From Opitutus sp. ER46 (GTDB lineage Bacteria; Verrucomicrobiota; Verrucomicrobiia; Opitutales; Opitutaceae), in the NCBI RefSeq assembly GCF_003054705.1, contig NZ_QAYX01000021.1:124001-188000 (forward strand): a stretch of DNA of 64,000 nucleotides. The letters are read 5' to 3'. Position 1 is the first letter of the stretch. Every line of letters starts with the position of its first letter. Below the pieces are notes generated by a model. That model saw only the letters and a program-made list of their open reading frames with translations, did not search any database and had not been told where the DNA came from. Positions 28,101 through 35,698 of the stretch are shown piece after piece. Both the position numbers and the translations under genes were made by a program.

Positions 28101-28655
28101 TTTCACGAACTCGCCGATGTTGCCGTCGGGGATGTCGCCGAAGGCGCCCGCGGAAACGACGTTCTTGAGGGTGGGCGAGTAGCGCTCCTCGTTGATCGCG
28201 ATCTCGGCGGCGGTCTTGAACCGCTCCGAGTTCACGACGAACTCGTTCAACTTGACCACCGTGCCTTCACCGGAGGTCTCGGTCGCCTGCTCGCGATTGA
28301 ACATGAAGTCCTGGTTCGCGACGGCGCCGGACGTCACGTTGACGTCGGCCTGCAGCGGGTTCTGGCCGATGTAGGTCACGCGCAGCGAGACCTTGCCGGC
28401 GGGCACGTTCTCGATGGCGTAGTTACCGAATTGATCGGTGTACGTCTGTTGGTTCGTGCCCTGGACGGTGACGACAGCCTTGCTGACGAACAGACCGCTC
28501 GCGGCGTTCACCACACGGCCTTGGATCGTGCCGGTGGCGGCGTCAGCCGCGAACGCGCTCGCGCAGCAGGCACCTAGGGCCACCAGGAGGAACTGAAAAA
28601 GCGCGGATAGGTACGAACGCCGCGCGGTCGGGGGATAGCTGGACTTCATAGGCAT
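25185..28655 (-). CDS. TonB-dependent receptor with N-terminal carboxypeptidase-regulatory-like domain
   Basis: This 1156-residue outer membrane protein has a signal peptide (to about residue 37, ASAFAAD). A CarboxypepD_reg-like domain follows (about 42-125, with TIQGRVVNAASG, DQFGNYAIENVPAG and LRVTYIGQ), then a TonB box-like linker (VVKLNEFVV), a plug (about 165-310, with FGDIPDGNIGEFVKYIPGV and VRSFGPEMTSITIDGVPL) and a 22-strand-type barrel ending FGVNWNVGIQAQF with the expected terminal Phe. This is the large receptor type that Opitutaceae carry in many copies. No SusD-like lipoprotein gene is nearby, which is usual in this phylum. Context suggests uptake of pectin oligosaccharides. A long AT-rich region lies upstream, and a terminator follows. 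Confidence 0.95.
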   Translation of the reverse strand: MPMKSSYPPTARRSYLSALFQFLLVALGACCASAFAADAATGTIQGRVVNAASGLFVSKAVVTVQGTNQQTYTDQFGNYAIENVPAGKVSLRVTYIGQNPLQADVNVTSGAVANQDFMFNREQATETSGEGTVVKLNEFVVNSERFKTAAEIAINEERYSPTLKNVVSAGAFGDIPDGNIGEFVKYIPGVQIGYGYGGTGMNASDSNATSISVRSFGPEMTSITIDGVPLTNASPASLTRAIGLDMMTINNASRVEVIKVATPDMPSNSPGGAINLISKSAFEYARPSLTMRVGANFNSELTDELFKKSPGPANKKTYKTLPSVDFTYVIPFRKNMGLTFTGGWSKTFNVNHRGQSDYLYDTKDINGSASYAVDLRPGGGPWVKVAGGGTATSFQEANGSELNLSNPVLYRLQATDTPNTAERTSGSIRWDWRPTPNQKLTIAYTLGLFSTVDAQRRLQFYADKSYYMDWGADYMTSYKFIPKGTVVNGTALGSDFNPKATVAQEVTTRDREGTTHTGYIQYEYRRGPWLAKVMANASRSRGSYKDFDNGHFSAMETQLTGGQIKFTGINEGIPGQIQFFDKTGSPLDWSKIANWSAPTIQAKSGNTEAMDQTVNIRADLSRELDFINIGDLTATAKTGYYRLQQRQKKWGLGSGYRMTYYGPALTLTDYMDDQYVGVSPGFNLPAQEWLSTYRMFKLWQDNPTYFNADSDSDKANNYTNWANQQKSITETTDEFYLMFEGKAFRNKFHWLFGAREAIATRKGYATKTNSTWNYVKTKNGEIYRDTANPNGVKLDSASSPLFAQTSAGTALRSALDAAGISYPTAAIANNSYAMKVLNLLPFSNMDGKVTGKPTFTASGAYELTENLTARLSWNRSQARPDFEDGVLVQSGVTYGITEESDPTKSPRGTIKQTNPNLKPWTADAWDLQLAYYTPAGGKISVSPYYKETKNFQETITIYESDPDWAATLLDLGLDPNEYDDYALTTVINGQGTSKTLGYEVEATQDLKAIGGWGRYFYVFGSYSHSYVKQKNTTKMSAKPMSKDTASAGISFSNKRVRILLRGLLLEEKYAGEEKTYTVAGTQYITAKYEPAQLSLDLNMSYQLTEKLSLFANARNVLNQSMDVLRYDKTGILPAYAKHVDRREFGVNWNVGIQAQF

Positions 28656-29093
28656 GGTCGGTGTTGGGTGACTAGAAAGCCAAAAGCTCCGGGCGTAGGG
28701 ACGGCCGGGCCAGAGGGGCTAAGAAGCAAGGTCACTGTGCTACCATAAGATTGTCGGAGGTGCTTCCCGTATTTTTCCCGTTATTTCCCGGATCGTAAGG
28801 CGACCAACCTCTGGGGATATTTACTCTATATCCTAATCATCAAATCTTTGTGGTATGAATGGGGTGTTCTCCTGTAGGGCAACAGAATCGTCGTTAGCTA
28901 AAACGATGTTGCACCATTCTCCGGTGGGGGCCGTCAGGATGAGGGTGGTCCTGGCCATGCCTGTGCTTTTATGTCCGATTATCCGCCCGATGCGATCGGG
29001 AATTTACCCGACTCTGCGAGGTGGCGGGAGCCGACGGTTCCTGCTGACGACGCCAGCGCGGGTGGGCACGCTGCAACGCTTCGCTTCTCCGGT
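28656..29093. promoter_or_regulatory. Divergent 438-bp control region between the receptor and the beta-helix protein
   Basis: The 28741-28860 part is the most AT-rich stretch of the pectin region and contains several TATA-like words plus a small palindrome GGATAT-N7-ATATCC at 28815-28833 that could be an operator. No known regulator site was recognised. Short frames here (for example 28855-29097) have no protein-like features. The promoters for both divergent genes are expected here. Confidence 0.5.
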
Positions 29094-32000
29094 ATGAACC
29101 CCCGAACTCTGTCCCGCTTCGCTCACCGCTTGGGTGCCGCCCTCGTCGGTACGATTATGACTCTCGCCGGCGCTCAGGCGTCGCAGGTGCGCACGCCGTT
29201 CGTGCGCGCGGGCGCCTCCGGTCTCAGCTACACGGCAGACGCGCGCGGCAACCGGGTGCCGGATCTTTCCGGCGCGGGCTACGCCGGCGGCGGGGTCCCT
29301 CTGCCCTTGGTTCCGGCACGCGTGCGCGTCACTCCGGCGGACGGCGATGACGGCGCCCGCATCCAGGCGGCGCTCGATTTTGTGGCGACGCTGCCGGCGG
29401 ACGCCGAGGGCCGGCGCGGGGCCGTGGTCCTGGCGCGGGGCCGGTATGAAATCGCGCAACACCTGCGGGTGCCGGCCAGTGGCGTGGTGCTGCGGGGTGA
29501 GGGCGCGGGCGAAGACGGCACGGTGCTCGTCGCAACTGGCACCGACCGACGAACCTTGATTCAGGTGCACGGCGCCGAGGACGCGCGCCGCGACGGGCCG
29601 GCGCGCCGCGTGACCGACGTCTACGTGCCGGTCGGCGCAGTGACGCTGACCGTGGACAACGTCGATGGCCTGCGAGTGGGCGACCGGGTGCTGGTCGAAC
29701 GTCCCTGTACCGCGGAGTGGATCGCGGCGGTGGGCATGGACGACGCACCGGGACGGGAACCCTTCTCCTGGAAGAAGGGCATGGTGCCGCTCCGCTGGGA
29801 ACGCACGCTCGTCGCGATCGACGGCGCACGGCTCAAACTCGACGCCCCGCTCACGACCGCGCTCGACCCGACGTTCGGCGGAGGGACCGTGACGCGCTTC
29901 CGCTGGCCGGGACGCCTGCGTGAAGTCGGCGTCGAAAACCTGCGGCTCGAGTCAGCCTACGATGCCGCCAATCCGAAGGACGAAGCGCACGCCTGGATGG
30001 CGGTGGCGCTCGACGCCGTGGAGAACGCGTGGGTGAGCAACGTCACGGCCGTCCACTTCGCGAGCAGTGTCGTGCAACTCGGCGCCGGTGTGCGCGCGGT
30101 GACCGTGCAGGACTGCGCGAGCCTCGCGCCCGTGTCGGAGCTGGGCGGCTACCGGCGCCACTCCTTTCATACGAGCGGCCAGCAGACGCTTTTTCTTCGC
30201 TGCCGGGCGGTCGACGGCCTGCGTGATTTCACGGCGGGCTACGGCGCGTCGGGCCCCAATGTCTTTCTCGAGTGCCGGGCCGACTCCGCCCGCGGCCCGA
30301 GTGGTTCGATCGGCAGCTGGGCTTCAGGCCTCTTGTTCGACAACGTCCACATCGACGGTGCCGGCCTGCAGCTCGACAACCTCGAGACCTGGAATCAGGG
30401 CGTGGGCTGGTCGGCGGCGAATTCCGTGCTCTGGCAGAGCTCGGCCGCCGAGATCACGGTCCGGCGTCCACCCACCGCCGATAACTGGGCAATCGGCGTC
30501 TGGGGCGAGTTCCGCGGCGACGGCTGGTGGGATCAGGTGAACGAATTCATCCAGCCCCAGAGCCTGTACCGTGCGCAGTTGGCCGCGCGGGCGGGGGAGC
30601 GCGTCCTCGCCGTCCTCGAGCCGCGCACGTTTCTCGCCATCGGCGCCGACGTACCGTCGCTTGAATCCGCGCTGCCCGACCTGGCGCGGCGGCTCGCGCC
30701 GCGACCGCCGCCGCCGGGTCATCCGCTTGCGTTGCAGCGGGGCTGGCTGGTCTCCGGCGACGCGCTGCTGATCGGCCGCCAGCTTGGTGAGATGCAGTGG
30801 TGGCGCGGCAGCCTCGCGCCGACGCGCGCCGCCGAGTACGGGCCGAACCTCACGCGCTTCGTGCCGGGACAAACGGGGCTCGGCTGGACCGATGACCTTA
30901 CTGCCCTCGCCGATGGGATGGTCGCCGCCAATCAGGTCGCGGTCCGCCATCACTACGGCCTCTGGTACGATCGTCGGCGGATGGACCACCAACGCGTCCG
31001 GCGCGCGACGCCGGACGTGTGGCCGCCGTTTTTCGAGCAGCCCTTTGCGCGCAGCGGACAGGGCGAGGCGTGGGACCGGCTGAGCAAGTATGACCTGACC
31101 AAGTACAACCCGTGGTACTTCGGCCGACTGCATGAGTTTGCCGAGCTCAGCCGCCAGCGCGGCCTGGTGCTGATCAACGAAATGTATTTCCAGCACAACA
31201 TCCTCGAGGCCGGGGCGCACTGGGCGGACTTCCCGTGGCGCCCGGCGAACTGCCTCCAGGAAACGGGCTTTCCGGAGCCGCCGCCGTACACCGACAACGA
31301 AGGCGAGTTCCAGGGGCCGCCCGAGCAGGGCAAGCGCATCTTCATGGCCGCGCAGTTTTACGACGTGAACCATCCGGTCCGTCGGGGCCTGCACCGCGCG
31401 TTTATCCGGCAATGCCTGGCCAACCTGGCCGACCAACCCAACGTGATCCACACGCTGACCGCCGAGAACAGCGGGCCGCTGCCCTTCCTGCAGTTCTGGC
31501 TCGACGTGGTGGCGGAGTGGGAGGCCGAGACCGGCCGCCACCCGTTGATCGCGCTCAGCGCGCCGAAGGACGTGCAGGACGCGATCCTCGCTGACGCCAA
31601 ACGCGCGGCCGTCGTCGATGTGATCGATCTCTCGTATTGGTGGCGGTTGGACGACGGTCGCCTCTACGCGCCCGCCGGCGGCACGCAACTGGCGCCGCGC
31701 CAGCACGAACGTCTTTGGCGCGAAGGCCGGCCGAGCGCGACGGCGCTCGCCGCGATGGTCGCCGAGTATCGCGGCCGTTTCCCCGGCAAAGCCGTCATCT
31801 CGAGCCTCGAGCAGGGTGACGGCTGGTGCTTTGCCGCCGCGGGCGGCTCGCTCGCGCGGTTACCCGCGGCGACGGATGCCCGCCTGAAGGCGGCGATCGT
31901 GCGCATGCAGCCGGTCGCCGGCGTGGAGCAGTCGAAGCGCACCTGGGCGCTTGGGGAAGCCGGCGGGGCGCAGTACTTCGTCTGCCGCGCCGACTCCGGT

Positions 32001-32177
32001 CCGGCGGTCCTTGTGCTGCCCAACGCCGCGGGTCGTTACCGCATCCAGCTGGTGGATGCGGGGAGCGGCCAGCTGCAACCGGGCGGGTTCGTCACCCTCG
32101 AGCCGGGCCGGAAGCTGACGCTCGCCCGGGGCGAGGGCCCGCGCGGACTCTGGTGGCTCGAGCGGGTGACGGAATGA
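29094..32177 (+). CDS. Large secreted beta-helix plus barrel-like protein, possibly DUF6298 family
   Basis: This 1027-residue protein starts at ATG 29094 with a signal peptide (MNPRTLSRFAHRLGAALVG, cleavage near AQAS). Residues about 70-520 look like a right-handed beta-helix of the pectate lyase superfamily: repeated short strands, PADGDDGARIQAALDFVA at the start, and RGRYEIAQHLRVPASGVVLRG as a stacked turn (split). Residues about 600-950 look like a barrel typical of glycoside hydrolases, with HHYGLWYDRRR, LVLINEMYFQHNIL, HTLTAENSGPLPF and VIDLSYWWRLDD, each at strand ends and rich in acidic and aromatic residues. The final part is a small beta-domain. The DUF6298 label is from memory. It is divergent from the TonB-dependent receptor and likely acts on the same pectic substrate. 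Confidence 0.8.
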   Translation: MNPRTLSRFAHRLGAALVGTIMTLAGAQASQVRTPFVRAGASGLSYTADARGNRVPDLSGAGYAGGGVPLPLVPARVRVTPADGDDGARIQAALDFVATLPADAEGRRGAVVLARGRYEIAQHLRVPASGVVLRGEGAGEDGTVLVATGTDRRTLIQVHGAEDARRDGPARRVTDVYVPVGAVTLTVDNVDGLRVGDRVLVERPCTAEWIAAVGMDDAPGREPFSWKKGMVPLRWERTLVAIDGARLKLDAPLTTALDPTFGGGTVTRFRWPGRLREVGVENLRLESAYDAANPKDEAHAWMAVALDAVENAWVSNVTAVHFASSVVQLGAGVRAVTVQDCASLAPVSELGGYRRHSFHTSGQQTLFLRCRAVDGLRDFTAGYGASGPNVFLECRADSARGPSGSIGSWASGLLFDNVHIDGAGLQLDNLETWNQGVGWSAANSVLWQSSAAEITVRRPPTADNWAIGVWGEFRGDGWWDQVNEFIQPQSLYRAQLAARAGERVLAVLEPRTFLAIGADVPSLESALPDLARRLAPRPPPPGHPLALQRGWLVSGDALLIGRQLGEMQWWRGSLAPTRAAEYGPNLTRFVPGQTGLGWTDDLTALADGMVAANQVAVRHHYGLWYDRRRMDHQRVRRATPDVWPPFFEQPFARSGQGEAWDRLSKYDLTKYNPWYFGRLHEFAELSRQRGLVLINEMYFQHNILEAGAHWADFPWRPANCLQETGFPEPPPYTDNEGEFQGPPEQGKRIFMAAQFYDVNHPVRRGLHRAFIRQCLANLADQPNVIHTLTAENSGPLPFLQFWLDVVAEWEAETGRHPLIALSAPKDVQDAILADAKRAAVVDVIDLSYWWRLDDGRLYAPAGGTQLAPRQHERLWREGRPSATALAAMVAEYRGRFPGKAVISSLEQGDGWCFAAAGGSLARLPAATDARLKAAIVRMQPVAGVEQSKRTWALGEAGGAQYFVCRADSGPAVLVLPNAAGRYRIQLVDAGSGQLQPGGFVTLEPGRKLTLARGEGPRGLWWLERVTE

Positions 32178-32214
32178 GGCGCACGCGGTCGGGTTGGCCG
32201 CGGGCGCAGCGCGC

Positions 32215-32562
32215 TCACTGCGTGCGGAGCTGCTTCGTGTTCTTTGCCTTCGCCTTCCCCTTGGTGTCGGAGCGGGTCTGGACGGCGGCCTCGCTCGGGT
32301 CCTGGACCTTCGTGTGGCTGCGGAGCGGCGTCGCGGGTTCGCCCCCGTAGGGGCGCGAGGGCGTGCCCGTGACGGGGCGCGCCTCGGCTTCGGCTTGCAG
32401 CTGGCTTTCGGCCTCGAGCCAGATCGCCTCGTCGCTGCCGGCCGGGCAGTTGCGGTCGCGCCAGAGCTTTTCAGCGCGGGCGGCGATCTGTTCGTGCGGG
32501 ATCTGCTGGCGCGGCTGTTCCGTGGGAACGTTCTCCGCGTGGACGGTTTTCTCAGGATTCAT
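32215..32562 (-). CDS. DUF2934 domain small protein
   Basis: This 115-residue soluble protein starts at ATG 32562. The core IAARAEKLWRDRNCPAGS followed by EAIWLEAESQL near residues 25-55 matches DUF2934, a short helical domain with an invariant Trp and a Trp-x-x-Ala-Glu ending. The second half is low complexity and rich in Lys, Thr and Pro. There is no signal peptide or membrane segment. DUF2934 proteins are frequent in Verrucomicrobiota, Acidobacteriota and Proteobacteria with no defined role. It converges with the large secreted protein at 29094-32177. Confidence 0.75.
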   Translation of the reverse strand: MNPEKTVHAENVPTEQPRQQIPHEQIAARAEKLWRDRNCPAGSDEAIWLEAESQLQAEAEARPVTGTPSRPYGGEPATPLRSHTKVQDPSEAAVQTRSDTKGKAKAKNTKQLRTQ

Positions 32563-32783
32563 CGAAGCGCCTATTGTAGGCGGAAAACGGGGCGGAGACC
32601 GGTGGGCAATGACCCCAGTCACTCCGATCCGCAGCAGGGCGTCCCGCGGTCGTCGGCCGCCGGAGCCGGTTGATGCGGCGAAAGAGCTCCGGTGAAATCA
32701 CTTGGCCGGCGCGGGGCGGCTCCGTTGCCAACCCCATTGGCGCTGCGCCCCGCCCTGTGCTTTGCTGAGAGCCGCCCGCGCCC

Positions 32784-33233
32784 ATGGAGCCCGATCCTTC
32801 GCTGCCCAGCGTCTTCATTGTCGATGATGATGACTCCGACCGGCTTCTCGCCGAACGGGCGCTGCGGCGCGTCGGGGTGCGCAACCCGGTGCAGGCGTTC
32901 GCCGCCGGCACCGAATTCATCTCGTTTGTCGGCTCGGCGATCGAGGACTCCGGCGAGAGCCGGCTGTTGGCGTGCCTCGCGCTGCTGGATTTGCGCATGC
33001 CGCGGCCGGACGGCTTTGAACTGCTGCAGTGGATCCGGACCCGGCCCGAACTGAGCCACGTCCAGGTCGTGGTGCTCACCGGGTCGGTGGACCCAAAGGA
33101 CATGCGGCGGGCGGCGGAACTGCGGGCCGACCTCTATCTGCCGAAGTTTCCGTCGGACCGGACGCTCGAGCGCGTCGTGACGAAAGCGACGCACGCGGCG
33201 TTGCAGGCGCTGCGGGTGGCCAACCTGCGATAG
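32784..33233 (+). CDS. Single-domain response regulator (CheY/Rcp1-like), orphan 1
   Basis: This 149-residue protein is a receiver domain alone. The acidic pocket DDDD spans residues 14-17, the phospho-acceptor is Asp69 in LLDLRMP, the switch Thr is residue 99 in VVVLTGS and the conserved Lys is residue 121 in LPKFP. All key positions are present. The pattern with a longer loop before Asp69 and a Pro-Lys-Phe-Pro ending resembles the Rcp1 group, which pairs with bacteriophytochrome-type and PAS-type histidine kinases. No kinase is adjacent; the nearest is at 59059-60606. A close relative lies at 39275-39748, and neither carries an output domain. Confidence 0.93.
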   Translation: MEPDPSLPSVFIVDDDDSDRLLAERALRRVGVRNPVQAFAAGTEFISFVGSAIEDSGESRLLACLALLDLRMPRPDGFELLQWIRTRPELSHVQVVVLTGSVDPKDMRRAAELRADLYLPKFPSDRTLERVVTKATHAALQALRVANLR

Positions 33234-33251
33234 GCCGGCCGCTCGGGTCGG

Positions 33252-34079
33252 TCACGCGCCCGAGCGACGCTTCAATTCCTCGCGGGCGGCGTCGAGCTTT
33301 GCCCGCTCCTTGGCGGTGAGACTGCCGATGCCGGACTGGGCGATCTTGTCGAGCAGCGCGTCGACCTCGGCCATCGAGGCGCGCGTGGCGCGCGGCGTCG
33401 GCGTGGCGGGGGGGGAAGGCAGGTCCGGCAGCACGCGGAGCTTGGGCCTGCGGCGGAGCCTGGGCAGACGCGGCAGGCTGAAGTGTCCCTGCTCGTGCCG
33501 GATGAACGCGTACGCGAAGCCGGTGGTCGACCACAGGAGCAGCAGTTGCTCCCAACTGCGGTCGGCGAAGGCGACGAGGGTGTAGATGCCGACCAGGATC
33601 AGCGCGACCCATTTGGCCAGCAGGGTGAAGAACATCGGCGCGTTCGGGTGCAGCGTCGCGAAGGCGATGAAGAGCGCGAACGAGCCCGATTCACCGGCGA
33701 GCGCCATTGGCAGCCAGGGGCCGACGGCGGTGAACAGGAGCGGCGGCAGCACGTAGATGCACCCGTAGAGGGCCAGGAACTTCCAGCGCCCGAGGGACCG
33801 CTCCACCTCCCGGCCAAACCAGAAGAGCATGAGCATCTTGATCGCGAACCAGAGACTGGGCGGGTTCCACAGCCCGTAGCTGAACACCCGCCACACCTGG
33901 CCGTGCAGCACCTGGTCGCTGGTGAAGATCATCGCCTCCGGGATACTCGGCGTCTGCGAGAACACGGTCGCGAACAGCATCGACACCGTGAACACCGCCA
34001 CGACGAGGTGCGTGGCGTAAACGGGGTAGCCGCGCATCCAGGTGATCGGCTCGTGTTCTTCGGATCCGAAATAACTCAT
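33252..34079 (-). CDS. Rhomboid-like membrane protein lacking the catalytic histidine, with DUF6576-like tail
   Basis: This 275-residue protein has six likely membrane helices (about 20-185) in rhomboid layout. The Gly-x-Ser-Gly motif is present as GESG at 129-132. The helix-2 region WNPPSLWFAIKML (71-83) has Trp and Lys where active rhomboids have His and Asn. The helix-6 region LWSTTGFAYAF (182-192) has Ser/Thr where the catalytic His should be, so proteolysis is doubtful. The C-terminal 35 residues (VDALLDKIAQSGIGSLTAKE is the start) match the short helical DUF6576-like domain often fused to such proteins. It is probably a pseudoprotease with a binding or chaperoning role. Confidence 0.82.
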   Translation of the reverse strand: MSYFGSEEHEPITWMRGYPVYATHLVVAVFTVSMLFATVFSQTPSIPEAMIFTSDQVLHGQVWRVFSYGLWNPPSLWFAIKMLMLFWFGREVERSLGRWKFLALYGCIYVLPPLLFTAVGPWLPMALAGESGSFALFIAFATLHPNAPMFFTLLAKWVALILVGIYTLVAFADRSWEQLLLLWSTTGFAYAFIRHEQGHFSLPRLPRLRRRPKLRVLPDLPSPPATPTPRATRASMAEVDALLDKIAQSGIGSLTAKERAKLDAAREELKRRSGA

Positions 34080-34192
34080 GGCTCAGGCCGCCAACTTTGC
34101 CGCGACCGCCGACGTGCGCAAGCGGCGGCGCGAACGTTCGCAGGCTGTAGACAGGGGAGTTGAAGGTGGAAAAGTTGCAGGTTGCAGGTTCC

Positions 34193-34282
34193 GAACCGCA
34201 GAAGGACGAATCACGGAGGGAGGAACCACGGAAGGACGAGCTGCGGAGGGAGGAACCACGGAAGGACGAGCTGCGGAGGGAG
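34193..34282. repeat. 30-bp tandem repeat, three copies
   Basis: Units lie at 34193-34222, 34223-34252 and 34253-34282. The second and third are identical; the first differs at several positions. Each 30-bp unit has a weaker 15-bp substructure (GAACCACGGAAGGAC then GAGCTGCGGAGGGAG). The array leads into a different word family (CGCGAA) at 34283. Confidence 0.9.
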
Positions 34283-34313
34283 GAACCGCGAAAGACGCGA
34301 ATGGGCGCGAAAA
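34283..34313. repeat. CGCGAA-word segment, site 1
   Basis: The words AACCGCGAAAG, CGCGAATGG and CGCGAAAAC follow each other. A very similar segment is present at 47409-47441, and an inverted, looser relative lies at 47503-47538. No function is known. Confidence 0.65.
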
Positions 34314-34357
34314 CGGAATGTGGAGCGTTGCCAGTTGCGGCAACTGACGTTGGGCGC

Positions 34358-34406
34358 CTTCAGCTTATCGCCTTCAGCCTATCGCTTATAGCTTACCGCT
34401 TATCGC
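34358..34406 (-). repeat. Seven-unit 7-bp array starting inside a gene's stop codon
   Basis: On the minus strand seven contiguous heptamers read GCGATAA, GCGGTAA, GCTATAA, GCGATAG, GCTGAAG, GCGATAA, GCTGAAG. The first one contains the last codon and TAA stop of the flavoprotein gene. The periodicity is strict over 49 bp. Confidence 0.85.
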
Positions 34407-35590
34407 CTCCTGGGTCGCAGCAGCCGGAGGTAGTGGCCGGGGTGGCGCACGGCGTCGCGGTAGGTGGTCTCGCCCGTGACGACACGCACCATCAGTTCGC
34501 TCAGGCCGGTGCCGTGGCGGCTGAGCAGGAAGGCAAACCAGCGCGGGCGCTCGTAGAGCAGCCAACCGAGCCAGCGGGCCACCCGCAAATCGGCGAGCAG
34601 CTCCGCATGCAGCGTGTCGCGGTAGCGCCGCCGCACCGCCGCGTCATCGAAGGCGCCATCGAGGATCGCGCGGGCGGCGAGCTGGCCACTGATGATGCCC
34701 GCCGAGATACCCTCCGCCGTGACGGGATCGGCGAGCCCGGCGGCATCGCCGGTGAGGAGCACGCGGGGCGTGGCGAAGAGCCGCGCGCGCGGCCGGCATG
34801 GAATGACGTAGCCGTGGCGCGACTCGGTCAGCGGCTCGTCCAAGCCCAGCGCGGCCGCGTACCGGCGGCAGGTCTCCGGGAGGTTGGGCCCGCTGCGGCG
34901 CGTCGAGCCCACGCCGATCGAGAGGTGATTGCCTTTCGGAAACACCCAGCCGTAGCCCGCGGGCACGAAACCAAAATCGAACCGCGCGGTGGTGTGACGC
35001 GCGAACACCTCGGCCGGGAACGTCGACTCCCACTCGACCGCGGGTACGACGTCCTGCAGCGCCGGCAGCGCCAGTTGGCGCGCCACGGTGCTGTTGGCGC
35101 CGTCGGCCGCGATCACGAACCGGGCGATGAACGTCCCTCGCGTCGTCACGAGGCGTACGCCCGCCGGCTCGAGCGTCACCTGTCGCACCGCCGTGCCGGC
35201 GTGCAGCTGCACGTCGCCCGCCTTCTGGCGCGCGGTGTCCACCAGCAGCGCGTCGAAGCGGTCGCGCATGACCATCGAGACAATCGCGTAGTCGCGCTGA
35301 CACGTGAACCGCAGGTTCGGCTGGTGGTGCACCAGCTCAGCCACGTGGCACTCGCGTTCGATGACCGAGCGGAAGTCGAGCGGCACGCGCCGCAACGCGC
35401 GGGCCAGCACGCCGCCGCCGCACGTCTTGTAGCGCGGCGGCACCGCCTGCTCGATCACGGCCACGTGCAGGCCGCGACCGGCGAACTCCAGCGCGGCCGC
35501 GCCCCCGGCGGGCCCTGCGCCCACGATCGCCACGTCGAGCGCGATCGGCTCGGTGGGGGTGGTGGCGGCAGCGGGGCTCTCAGGCGTCAT
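34400..35590 (-). CDS. FAD-dependent oxidoreductase, geranylgeranyl-reductase-like
   Basis: This 396-residue flavoprotein starts at ATG 35590. The N-terminal Rossmann motif is VAIVGAGPAGGAAALEFAGRG around 19-39 (one residue over a full dinucleotide fold). A GD motif LLTGDAAGLADPVTAEGISAG around 283-303 binds the FAD ribityl chain. A Cys in YKTCGGG near 55 is typical of the geranylgeranyl reductase family. These enzymes reduce isoprenoid double bonds in lipid or quinone side chains. An HPGHYLRLL C-terminus follows. It stands alone, with the heptamer array beginning at its stop codon. Substrate is unknown; menaquinone or hopanoid-type lipids are possible. Confidence 0.85.
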   Translation of the reverse strand: MTPESPAAATTPTEPIALDVAIVGAGPAGGAAALEFAGRGLHVAVIEQAVPPRYKTCGGGVLARALRRVPLDFRSVIERECHVAELVHHQPNLRFTCQRDYAIVSMVMRDRFDALLVDTARQKAGDVQLHAGTAVRQVTLEPAGVRLVTTRGTFIARFVIAADGANSTVARQLALPALQDVVPAVEWESTFPAEVFARHTTARFDFGFVPAGYGWVFPKGNHLSIGVGSTRRSGPNLPETCRRYAAALGLDEPLTESRHGYVIPCRPRARLFATPRVLLTGDAAGLADPVTAEGISAGIISGQLAARAILDGAFDDAAVRRRYRDTLHAELLADLRVARWLGWLLYERPRWFAFLLSRHGTGLSELMVRVVTGETTYRDAVRHPGHYLRLLRPRRR

Positions 35591-35698
35591 GCCGCGAGCA
35601 TTCGCAGCGGCGTTCCCGAGTCCAGTCGGCAGCCGCGACGGTGCGGCCTGGATGGGGCGACGTCGGGGCGGGCACACGCCGGCCTTGCCAGCTGCCGC

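Larger units (their letters stand above)
34080..34399. other. Gene-free 320-bp spacer made largely of tandem repeats
   Basis: Between the rhomboid-like start and the flavoprotein stop there is a 30-bp tandem array (34193-34282), a CGCGAA-word segment (34283-34313), a small palindrome AGTTGCCGCAACT-like word near 34333 and a heptamer array (34358-34406). No protein-like frame was found. Any promoter for the rhomboid-like gene would lie at 34080-34190. Confidence 0.7.

Noticed and set aside
34193-34282. Short repetitive protein encoded by the 30-bp repeat
   Set aside because: The unit length keeps frame (10 residues), but there is no start signal, and the neighbouring repeats break any frame.
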